NCBI GenBank assembly: GCA_003599855.1
Contig: QZKG01000066.1
Span: 1-61,015 of the forward strand
Length of the DNA: 61,015 bases
Source: Gaiellales bacterium
GTDB lineage: Bacteria > Actinomycetota > Thermoleophilia > BMS3ABIN01
Direction of reading: 5' to 3'
Shown: in pieces, positions 54,159 through 61,015 of the stretch
How positions within the stretch are numbered: position 1 is the first letter of the stretch
How the letters are laid out: every line of letters starts with the position of its first letter
Translations under genes and position numbers: made by a program
The notes under the pieces: generated by a model
What the model saw: only the letters and a program-made list of their open reading frames with translations
Told to the model about the DNA's origin: nothing
The model's database searches: none

Positions 54159-54755
54159 ATGTCCAACAGCAGATTCTCCCTGTCGAGCCTCGTACTCGTA
54201 GCCATGTTCGCGGCCCTCACGGCGGTGGGCGCCTGGATCTCCTTCCCGCTGCCCTTCAGCCCGGTGCCGGTGGCGTTTGCCAATCTCTTCGTCCTGTTAT
54301 CGGGGGTGATCCTGGGCAAGTGGCTGGGGTCTCTCAGCCAGGTGGTCTACGTGTCGCTCGGCGTCGCCGGGGTACCAGTCTTCGCCGGCTTCACCGCAGG
54401 CCCGGGTGTGCTGGCCGGCCCCACCGGCGGCTACCTGGCCGGCTACGTCCTGGCTGCGTTCGTGGCCGGCGCCCTGGTGCAGTACCTGCCGCGCGCCGTA
54501 CCGGATATCCCCCGCATCATCGCCGGACTGGTAACGGGAGGGCTCGCCCTGTACGTCCCGGGGATCATCTGGCTGGCAGCCAACCTTGACATCAACGTCC
54601 CGGCGGCCCTGGTCGCCGGTTTCTATCCTTACCTGCCTGGAGACGCCCTCAAGGTGGTGGTCGCCACAGTGCTCAGCGCCAGCCTGCTGCAGCAACTCCC
54701 CCAAGCGGGCCATCTGGCAACCCGGCGTCTCGCAGAAAGTGAAGAAGTAGGGTAA
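54159..54755 (+). CDS. bioY: Biotin transporter S component BioY
   Basis: A 198-residue membrane protein with about six segments and the BioY signatures FPLPFSPVPVAFANLFVLLS, GAILG-like GVILGKWLGSLSQVVYV and GPTGGYLAGYVLAAFVAGAL. It captures biotin and can use the ECF module at 10859-13304. No ecf genes are adjacent, so it depends on the shared module. It lies 115 nt after birA, under a BirA-type operator, so biotin should repress uptake. Confidence 0.93.
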   Translation: MSNSRFSLSSLVLVAMFAALTAVGAWISFPLPFSPVPVAFANLFVLLSGVILGKWLGSLSQVVYVSLGVAGVPVFAGFTAGPGVLAGPTGGYLAGYVLAAFVAGALVQYLPRAVPDIPRIIAGLVTGGLALYVPGIIWLAANLDINVPAALVAGFYPYLPGDALKVVVATVLSASLLQQLPQAGHLATRRLAESEEVG

Positions 54756-54789
54756 AATAGAGAAAACCTGTCGGAAAAGAGAGGTATCG

Positions 54790-55209
54790 TTGGGGGGCAT
54801 CAGGTTAAGACCGCACCACCTCCTCTGCATCCAGGGGTTCAGGGGGCAGGGGTATTCACCGACTTTCATCGCCAATCTTGCCCGTCTCAAGGAGATGCTC
54901 AACGAGTTGCCCGAGACGCTGGTAGAGATAGCCACCGGCGTAGACGAGATCTGTTCCTTCTGCCCGCACATCAGCGGCGATATCTGCATGCGCCCCGGCC
55001 AGCGGGTGAATGAGCTCGACGGCAGGGTCCTCGACAGGCTAGGGCTTGCGGAGGGGGAGACGGGCACCTGGGCGGAGATGGTGGCCGGGGTACGCGACAA
55101 CATCGACCCGGAGTCCCTCAAGGAACTGTGCCACGGCTGCAGCTGGCTCGACCTGGGTTTCTGCGCCAGGGGAGTCGCCACCCTCAATGGCGGCCGGAAA
55201 CAGGACTGA
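54790..55209 (+). CDS. DUF1284 cysteine-rich protein
   Basis: A 139-residue protein starting GGIRLRPHHLLCIQGFRGQG, the clear signature of DUF1284, with conserved cysteines in ICSFCPHISGDICMRPG and LCHGCSWLDLGFCARG that suggest an iron-sulfur or zinc site. Function is not known for the family. TTG start with GAGAGG upstream. It follows bioY by 34 nt and precedes coaX. Confidence 0.85.
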   Translation: MGGIRLRPHHLLCIQGFRGQGYSPTFIANLARLKEMLNELPETLVEIATGVDEICSFCPHISGDICMRPGQRVNELDGRVLDRLGLAEGETGTWAEMVAGVRDNIDPESLKELCHGCSWLDLGFCARGVATLNGGRKQD

Positions 55210-55265
55210 CTGACCTGCACCCGCCCATAGCGGGCAATCACGCTCTCTGCTAGAATTCACTCGCC

Positions 55266-56048
55266 ATGACTGAACTGTTGCTTGCCATCGACGTCGGCAA
55301 TACCCATACGGTAGCTGGCCTCTTCGCCGGGGATGAGCTGGTCGAGCACTGGCGCCTCTCCACTGACAGCGGCATCACGGCGGACCAGCTGGCGGCCGCC
55401 TACGCCTCATTGCTCCCGCTCTCGGGGCGCTCATTCGCTGATATCGGCAGCATCGTCATCTCAACGGTGGTTCCGTCGCTGACGGCGCAGTACCGTCAGC
55501 TGGCCGGCAGGTATCTCGGGCTGGAAGCGCTCGAGGTGGGCCCGGGCACCAGGACGGGCCTGCCGGTCCTCACCAACAACCCGCACGAGGTGGGCGCGGA
55601 CCGCATCGTCAATGCCGTGGCGGCGGTCGACATCATCGGCGGACCCTGTGTCGTGGTCGACTTTGGCACCGCCACCACCTTCTGCGCCATCTCGGCGGCC
55701 AACGAGTACCTGGGCGGGGCTATCGCACCGGGAGTCGAGATCTCCCTGGAGGCGCTTACCTCCAGGGCGGCGCAGCTTTCCCGGGTGGCCATCCATGAGC
55801 CCGGAAACGTCATCGGCAAGACCACGGCTGCCTCGCTCAGGTCCGGCATCGTCCTCGGCTTCGCGGGGCTTGTCGACGGTATCGTCGAGGCGATGAAGCG
55901 GGAGATGGGAGGGGAAAAAGTTGATACAATAGCCACCGGAGGCTTTGCCGGCCTGGTCGTGCCTCACACCAGGACGCTTGACCGCGTCGACCCCCTGCTC
56001 ACCCTGAAAGGTTTGAAACTCGTGCACCAAAGGAACGAAAAACAGTAG
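55266..56048 (+). CDS. coaX: Type III pantothenate kinase
   Basis: A 260-residue ASKHA-fold kinase that starts coenzyme A synthesis. Motifs: LLAIDVGNTHTVAGLF (phosphate loop), GADRIVNAVAAVDIIGGPCV, VVDFGTATTFCAIS and IATGGFAGLVVPH. CoaX usually requires a monovalent cation and resists CoA feedback. ATG start. The gap before the next gene (58 nt) holds a TAGATT-like -10, so the cDPG cluster may have its own promoter. Confidence 0.95.
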   Translation: MTELLLAIDVGNTHTVAGLFAGDELVEHWRLSTDSGITADQLAAAYASLLPLSGRSFADIGSIVISTVVPSLTAQYRQLAGRYLGLEALEVGPGTRTGLPVLTNNPHEVGADRIVNAVAAVDIIGGPCVVVDFGTATTFCAISAANEYLGGAIAPGVEISLEALTSRAAQLSRVAIHEPGNVIGKTTAASLRSGIVLGFAGLVDGIVEAMKREMGGEKVDTIATGGFAGLVVPHTRTLDRVDPLLTLKGLKLVHQRNEKQ

Positions 56049-56106
56049 CGGGCGGCATGGTTTTCAGAAATCTGGCAGCCGGACCGATTAGATTCTATCT
56101 CACCCA

Positions 56107-56961
56107 ATGAACCAGGAGCGCAAAATGAACCCGGAGACAACCCTGCCGGGCTCCGGCGGGGCGGAAACCGAGAACGGGGAAAAGCCGTTTATCATCGCGC
56201 ATATCTCTGATATGCATGCCGGTTCACAATATTTCGTGCCGAACCTGATGGACCGCGCCGTCGTGGAGCTCAATGAACTGAGGCCCAACGTGGTGGTCAC
56301 CACCGGCGACCTTACCAACGAGGGCTTCAAGCAGGAATACCTGCTGGCCAAGAGCTACCTCGACAAGATCCAGTGCGAGGACCTGCTGGTGGTGCCCGGT
56401 AACCATGACGCCCGCAACGTGGGCTACGTCCACTTCGAGGAGATGTACGGTTCGCGCCAGACGGTCTGCCACAGGGACGGCATCAGCATCGTGGGCGTTG
56501 ATTCATCCGAACCGGACCTGGACCACGGGACCATCGGCCGCCATCGCTACAAGTGGATCGCGGACCAGTTCACGGTCAAGGCGGATTTCCGCGTCTTCCT
56601 GCTGCACCACCACCTGCTGCCCATACCCGGCACCGGGAGGGAACGCAACATGGTCTACGACGCCGGCGACACGCTAGAGGTCCTGCAGGCCTGCAACGTC
56701 AACCTGATCTTGAGCGGCCACAAGCACGTGCCCTACGCCTGGAGGCTCGAGGACATCTACACGGTCAACGCCGGTACCGTCTGTACCCTGCGGCTGAGGG
56801 GCAAGGTCAGGCCCTGCTATAACGTCATCGAGATCGGCAGGGAAGAAGTGACCATCTGGCGCAAGTATCCCTTCCACGATGCCGACCTGATCATCAAGTT
56901 CTCCCGCTCGGACGAAGCCTTTGAGAAATCGACCATGAACGTCAAGGAGCAACCCAGTTGA
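56107..56961 (+). CDS. Calcineurin-like metallophosphoesterase
   Basis: A 284-residue enzyme with the five conserved motifs of the family: ISDMHAGS, VVTTGDLTNEG, VVPGNHDARNVG, VFLLHHHLLPIPG and LSGHKHVP, forming a two-metal site. The first 35 residues are disordered. Its stop overlaps the start of the cyclic 2,3-diphosphoglycerate synthetase by 4 nt, so it is likely to act in the same pathway, perhaps hydrolysing cyclic diphosphoglycerate or a related phosphate (inference). Domain order and length are close to the icc/3',5'-cyclic-nucleotide phosphodiesterase group. Confidence 0.9.
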   Translation: MNQERKMNPETTLPGSGGAETENGEKPFIIAHISDMHAGSQYFVPNLMDRAVVELNELRPNVVVTTGDLTNEGFKQEYLLAKSYLDKIQCEDLLVVPGNHDARNVGYVHFEEMYGSRQTVCHRDGISIVGVDSSEPDLDHGTIGRHRYKWIADQFTVKADFRVFLLHHHLLPIPGTGRERNMVYDAGDTLEVLQACNVNLILSGHKHVPYAWRLEDIYTVNAGTVCTLRLRGKVRPCYNVIEIGREEVTIWRKYPFHDADLIIKFSRSDEAFEKSTMNVKEQPS

Positions 56962-58337
56962 AGCGGGCCATCGCCCTGATCGACGGAGAGCACTACCCCC
57001 CTGTTGTCAGAGAGGCACTGGACAAGGTCTCCGCGGGGATGGACCTGCGCGCCGCCGTCTTCATCGGCGGCACCGAGAAGATCGACACCGCGGTGATGGG
57101 CGACTCCGACAGGAACGAGTACGGCCTGCCGGTGCTGTTGCACGACGACGCTGAGGAAGCCCTGAGGCTGGCGCTCGCCGAACACGCGCCCGACGTGGTC
57201 GTGGACCTGAGTGACGAGCCGGTGCTTGGATATGTAGAGCGGTTCCGTTTCGCCAGCATCAGCCTGGCGGCGGGCGCCGAATACCACGGCGCCGACTTCA
57301 CGCTCCGCCCCCCGGACCTGCACAAGCTGACTCGCAAACCCTCGATGTCGATCATCGGCACGGGCAAGCGCATCGGCAAGACTGCGGTCAGCGGGTTCGT
57401 GTCCCGGGTAATCACCGAGGCCTTCTCCCGTGACGGCCGCGCAGACGACATCGTCATCATCGCCATGGGCCGCGGCGGGCCGCCGGAGCCGGAGGTGATT
57501 CCGGGCAAGGACAAGCGCATCGGCGTCGCCGAGCTGCTCTCCTACAGCCGCCAGGGCAAGCACGCGGCCTCTGACTATTTCGAGGATGCGGCACTGAGCT
57601 CAGTGACCACCGTGGGCTGCCGCCGTTGCGGCGGCGGGCTGGCGGGGATGCCATACGTGTCGAACGTGGTGGCCGGCGCCGAGGTCGCCGAGGGGCTCAA
57701 GGCCGAACTGCTGGTCTTCGAGGGTAGTGGGGCGGCCCTGCCGCCGATAGCGGTCGACCGGACCATCTGCATCGCTGGCGCTGACCAGCAGGATGATTAC
57801 ATCCTTGGATATCTGGGTACATATCGTATCCTCATGTCCGATCTGGTCGTGCTGACCATGTGTGAGGAGCCGCTGGCCAGTCCCGCAAAGGTCGCAGGCC
57901 TGATCGATGGCATCAAGGCGATCAAACCGGGGATCGAGGTAGTGCCGACGGTCTTCCGGCCCAGGCCGGACGGAGACATCAGCGGCAAGCGGGTAGCCTA
58001 CTTCACGACGGCGCCGCTGGAAGTGCTCGACCACATCAGGGAGTATATCGGGAGCGAGTACGGCTGCTCGGTGGATTTCGTGTCGAACGATCTCGCCGAC
58101 CGCAGGCGGCTGAGGGAGGACCTGACGGCGATCGGCGAGAAGGCCGTGGACGTCTTCCTCACCGAGATCAAGGCGGCGGCCGTCGATGTCGTCGCCGAAG
58201 AAGCGGACCGCCGCGGCGTCGAGGTGGTCTTCTGCGACAATATCCCGGTGGAGGCAGATGACCGGGGGCGGCTGGCAACGCTGGTGGAAGACCTGGCCGA
58301 CGCGGCGATCACTGACTTCAAGAGGGCCCATGAGTGA
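56958..58337 (+). CDS. cpgS: Cyclic 2,3-diphosphoglycerate synthetase
   Basis: A 459-residue protein that by overall sequence matches the archaeal enzyme closing 2,3-diphosphoglycerate to its cyclic pyrophosphate with ATP. A P-loop-like segment GTGKRIGKT lies at residues 134-142. Other notable segments are IIAMGRGGPPEPEVIPG, CRRCGGGLAGMPYVSNVVAG and FEGSGAALPPIAVDRTICIA. ATG-like TTG start overlaps the phosphoesterase gene. The 2-phosphoglycerate kinase gene follows with an 8-nt overlap. Cyclic 2,3-diphosphoglycerate is best known as a thermoprotectant in methanogens. Assignment rests on recognition of the family. Confidence 0.85.
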   Translation: MKRAIALIDGEHYPPVVREALDKVSAGMDLRAAVFIGGTEKIDTAVMGDSDRNEYGLPVLLHDDAEEALRLALAEHAPDVVVDLSDEPVLGYVERFRFASISLAAGAEYHGADFTLRPPDLHKLTRKPSMSIIGTGKRIGKTAVSGFVSRVITEAFSRDGRADDIVIIAMGRGGPPEPEVIPGKDKRIGVAELLSYSRQGKHAASDYFEDAALSSVTTVGCRRCGGGLAGMPYVSNVVAGAEVAEGLKAELLVFEGSGAALPPIAVDRTICIAGADQQDDYILGYLGTYRILMSDLVVLTMCEEPLASPAKVAGLIDGIKAIKPGIEVVPTVFRPRPDGDISGKRVAYFTTAPLEVLDHIREYIGSEYGCSVDFVSNDLADRRRLREDLTAIGEKAVDVFLTEIKAAAVDVVAEEADRRGVEVVFCDNIPVEADDRGRLATLVEDLADAAITDFKRAHE

Positions 58338-59283
58338 ACCTGAAGAACAGCAGCCGGAACATCCGGACCTGGAGATAGTCAACAAGGAGTATGGCCTGCC
58401 ATACTCCAAGGGATTGATGGCCCAGTCGATCATGGCTACCGGCCTGGCGCCGGAGCGCGCCTATCGTGTAGCCCGGGAAATCGAGCAGCATCTGATCGAC
58501 AGCGGCGAGTCCAGCATCTCCCTCCAGCGCATGCGTGACATTGCCCAGGAGGTGCTGGGTGAAGAGGAGGGGCACAGCTTCACCGAGCGCTACAGGCGCT
58601 GGATGCTGTTGGGGGAGCTGGAGAAGCCGATCATCATCCTCATCGGTGGGGCCACTGGTGTGGGCAAGAGCACTTTGGCCACCGAGGTGGCCCACAGGCT
58701 GGGCATCACCCGCCTGTCCTCAACCGATGCCGTGCGTGAAGTCATGAGGGCGTTCTTTTCTCCTCAGCTTATGCCCGCGATCCATTACTCGTCTTTCGAG
58801 GTCGGCCAGGTTGTCAAGGCGGTCCGCACGCGGCGCAGCGACCCCGACATCGCCGGGTTCGTCGACCAGGTTGAGAAGGTCAGCGTGGGCATCAACGCCA
58901 TCATCGAGCGGGCGGTGCAGGAGGGCACTCGCATGATCGTCGAGGGCGCCCACCTGGTGCCCGGGTTCCTTGATGACAGGTCCTGGGAGCGCGCTATCGT
59001 CATCCAGTTCGTCATCGTCGTCGAGAACGAGGACAACCACCGCGGCCATTTCTACGTGCGCGACCAGGAGACCGACGGTTTCCGCGCGCTGAAGAAGTAC
59101 GTCGACCACCTGCCCCAGATCCGGAGAGTGCAGGAATTCCTCAAGGGAGAGGCGCAGCACGTGGGCGTGCCGATCATCGACAACCAGAGCATCGACGACG
59201 CTGTCAAGACGGTGATGGGGGTGGTACTCGACCGTGTCAGCGAATACGAGAAGTCCAGCGGACTCGAATCTGGCGTGTCATGA
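58330..59283 (+). CDS. pgk2: 2-phosphoglycerate kinase with ATP-cone domain
   Basis: A 317-residue kinase. An N-terminal ATP-cone-like domain (residues 20-90, LPYSKGLMAQSIMATGLAPE) is followed by a P-loop kinase with GGATGVGKSTLATEVAHRLG at about 106-125 and SSTDAVREVMRAFFSPQLMP. The combination matches archaeal 2-phosphoglycerate kinase, which makes 2,3-diphosphoglycerate. The start lies 8 nt inside the cyclase gene, so the two consecutive enzymes are translationally coupled. The ATP cone may give nucleotide control of the pathway. Confidence 0.85.
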   Translation: MSEPEEQQPEHPDLEIVNKEYGLPYSKGLMAQSIMATGLAPERAYRVAREIEQHLIDSGESSISLQRMRDIAQEVLGEEEGHSFTERYRRWMLLGELEKPIIILIGGATGVGKSTLATEVAHRLGITRLSSTDAVREVMRAFFSPQLMPAIHYSSFEVGQVVKAVRTRRSDPDIAGFVDQVEKVSVGINAIIERAVQEGTRMIVEGAHLVPGFLDDRSWERAIVIQFVIVVENEDNHRGHFYVRDQETDGFRALKKYVDHLPQIRRVQEFLKGEAQHVGVPIIDNQSIDDAVKTVMGVVLDRVSEYEKSSGLESGVS

Positions 59284-59634
59284 GGCTCAGGATATCGGAC
59301 CGTTGTTTAGCCGGTTGTGATCTGGGGTAGCATCTTTTCGAAAAAAATCGCTCCGGGGGCTTTTCAAACGGTTGTTTTTCTACTAAAGTAATAACGGCCG
59401 GTATCCGAAAACCTTTGCACGCCGGCCAGCCAGCTCTCCCAGGTTGTGAAATCGCTATCATTCCACAGGGCCTTTCCGGAGCAGTACGTGTTGACCGGCG
59501 GCCAGAATGCTGATCAGGACTGACGGATCGGCGAGAGCGGCCGCTACCTGGCGGCCCAGGGGCAGAGATTATAAGACCACATTGTTCGTTCATCAATTTG
59601 CCGGGGCGAGGGATCGCCTGAAAATACTACCAGG
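59284..59634 (+). other. Leader region of rho
   Basis: A 351-nt interval without a gene. AT-rich patch 59331-59395 (with TTTTCA and TAAAGT 17 bp apart) is a weak promoter candidate, which would leave a leader of over 200 nt before rho. Long rho leaders often serve autoregulation by premature termination; no specific structure could be assigned. Confidence 0.4.
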
Positions 59635-60948
59635 ATGAAAAAAATGGAAGCCGTAGAAGATCAGGAACAGCAGAACGACGAAAAAGCGGAGAAGGAAGTA
59701 AAAAAAGAGGCCAAGACGACCAAGACCTCCAGCCGCGCCGCCGCGGCCAAGGCTGAAAAGGCGGAGAAGGCCGAGAAGGCGACCAAGGCCGTGAAGGTTG
59801 AAAAGGGCGGCAAGGATAACGATGCCGACGAGGAGGTCAACGTCAGGAAGGGTACCCTCGACCTGCTGCCGGACGGATTCGGTTTCCTGCGGACTCGCGG
59901 CTACACCCAGAGTGACAACGACATATACGTCTCTCTGTCCCAGATAAGGCGCTTCAACCTGAGGCGCGGGGACGAAGTAACCGGCCAGGTGCGTGAGCCG
60001 AAGGACAGCGAGAAGTACAACGCCCTGCTCAAGATCGAGGCCGTCAACGGCATGGACCCGGAGGAGGCGCGCAACCGCCCTAACTTCGATTACCTGACGC
60101 CGCTGTTCCCGATCGACAGGCTGCGCCTGGAGACCGAATCCACCGAGATCGCTACCAGGGTGATAGACCTCATAGCTCCCATCGGCAAGGGTCAGCGTGG
60201 ACTTATCGTCTCGCCGCCCAAGGCCGGCAAGACGACCATCCTCAAGAACCTTGCCAACAGTATCACCGAGAACCACCCCGACGTCTACCTACTGGTCCTG
60301 CTGGTGGACGAGCGCCCGGAAGAGGTGACCGACATGGAGCGCTCGGTGGACGGAGAGGTAGTGAGCTCGACCTTCGACCAGCCTTCAGAGAACCATGTCC
60401 AGGTGGCGGAACTGGTGCTGGACCGGGTGAAGCGCCTGGTGGAGTCGGGGCGAGACGTCGTCGTGCTGCTCGACAGCATCACGCGGCTGGCGCGCGCCTA
60501 CAACCTGACAGCGCCTGCCAGCGGCAGGATTCTCTCCGGAGGCGTCGACTCGACGGCGCTGTTCCCGCCGAAGAAGTTCTTCGGCGCTGCCAGGAACGTC
60601 GAGGAGGGCGGCTCCCTGACGATCATTGCCACTGCCCTCGTGGATACCGGCAGCCGCATGGATGAAGTCATCTTCGAGGAGTTCAAGGGCACCGGCAACA
60701 TGGAGCTGCATCTGGACCGCAAGCTCGCCGACAAGAGGATTTTCCCGGCGATCGACATAGAGCGTTCCGGCACCCGCAAGGAAGAACTGCTGATGGAAGA
60801 GAAAGAGGCGGCACAGGTCTGGAAGCTGCGCAACGTGCTGCACGCGGTCGACCCCGGCGCCGCCATCGAGCTGCTCATCTCCAAGCTGCGGGATACCAAG
60901 AACAACGAGGAGTTTCTCAAGCAGATCCAGAAGAACTCGTCAAAATAG
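59635..60948 (+). CDS. rho: Transcription termination factor Rho
   Basis: A 437-residue hexameric RNA helicase. The first 65 residues are a charged repeat-rich extension ([20 protein letters not shown]) like those of other actinobacterial Rho proteins. The RNA-binding domain includes [18 protein letters not shown] and the ATPase domain has Walker [30 protein letters not shown] and [16 protein letters not shown] 59635 or ATG 59644 may be used. The classical N-terminal helix bundle is replaced by the extension. A terminator follows. Confidence 0.97.
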   Translation: MKKMEAVEDQEQQNDEKAEKEVKKEAKTTKTSSRAAAAKAEKAEKAEKATKAVKVEKGGKDNDADEEVNVRKGTLDLLPDGFGFLRTRGYTQSDNDIYVSLSQIRRFNLRRGDEVTGQVREPKDSEKYNALLKIEAVNGMDPEEARNRPNFDYLTPLFPIDRLRLETESTEIATRVIDLIAPIGKGQRGLIVSPPKAGKTTILKNLANSITENHPDVYLLVLLVDERPEEVTDMERSVDGEVVSSTFDQPSENHVQVAELVLDRVKRLVESGRDVVVLLDSITRLARAYNLTAPASGRILSGGVDSTALFPPKKFFGAARNVEEGGSLTIIATALVDTGSRMDEVIFEEFKGTGNMELHLDRKLADKRIFPAIDIERSGTRKEELLMEEKEAAQVWKLRNVLHAVDPGAAIELLISKLRDTKNNEEFLKQIQKNSSK

Positions 60949-60972
60949 CGGAAAGCGCAGGCAAAGACAATG

Positions 60973-61002
60973 AAGCCGGGCGTAAGCCCGGCTTTTCTCT
61001 TT
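60973..61002 (+). terminator. Rho-independent terminator after rho
   Basis: Stem AAGCCGGGC (60973-60981) with GCCCGGCTT (60986-60994), GTAA tetraloop, followed by TTTTCTCTTT. A classical intrinsic terminator 24 nt after the stop codon. Confidence 0.9.
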
Positions 61003-61015
61003 GTGAAAATGCGGA

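Overview
The window is 61 kb of gene-dense, GC-rich bacterial chromosome, mostly housekeeping genes. It has no tRNA, rRNA, CRISPR array, transposase or phage gene that I can recognise. Several traits suggest a deep-branching, probably anaerobic member of Actinomycetota (a Geothermincolia- or Thermoleophilia-like lineage). These are the high GC content, the very frequent TTG start codons, the order rplQ-ecfA-ecfA-ecfT-truA, Gram-positive-type lipoproteins, a zinc-ribbon S14, a membrane pyrophosphatase, a split-Soret-type Tat cytochrome, and secreted proteins with the FNE-ending tandem domain. The lineage is inferred from gene content only and was not checked against any database.

Layout. Positions 1-14093 hold the end of the S10 operon, the spc operon and the alpha operon (rplP to rplQ), with secY, map, infA and rpmJ but no adk, followed by an ECF transporter (ecfA1, ecfA2, ecfT) and truA. 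Positions 14100-25133 are a mosaic of accessory genes. They include a phospholipase-D protein with a VTT membrane protein, and two lipoproteins. They also include a Tat-exported split-Soret-type cytochrome locus with a secreted partner, a 44-residue peptide and tatA, and a frameshifted SGNH-like lipoprotein. An arsR-arsM pair, a GGDEF protein and a MOT1-type anion transporter complete the stretch. Positions 25271-32291 carry a LysR regulator, a K+-independent-type H+-pyrophosphatase, and a possible ion-uptake operon made of a small membrane protein, an APC permease fused to a USP domain, and two stand-alone RCK/TrkA proteins.

Positions 32334-42639 hold a DUF1858 redox-disulfide protein, a large exported rhodanese/fibronectin-like protein and a PD-(D/E)XK nuclease. 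A lexA-polymerase IV SOS operon follows, whose operator exactly fills the promoter spacer. Next come a second short peptide homologous to the first, a heme-protein-like membrane protein, a 48-residue zinc-finger-like protein and a CRP/FNR regulator. Two near-identical CRP-type palindromes lie upstream of the DUF1858 gene and the zinc-finger gene and suggest a small redox regulon.

Positions 42781-56048 are a dense cofactor region: tilS-hpt-ftsH-folE-folP-folB-folK-nadA-nadB-nadC-birA, then bioY under a likely BirA operator, a DUF1284 gene and coaX. Positions 56107-59283 hold an overlapping metallophosphoesterase, cyclic 2,3-diphosphoglycerate synthetase and 2-phosphoglycerate kinase. Together these could form an archaeal-type cyclic 2,3-diphosphoglycerate pathway. 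The window ends with rho and its terminator.

The most interesting signals are the cyclic-diphosphoglycerate cluster, the pair of homologous leader-like short peptides 21 kb apart, and the CRP-box regulon.
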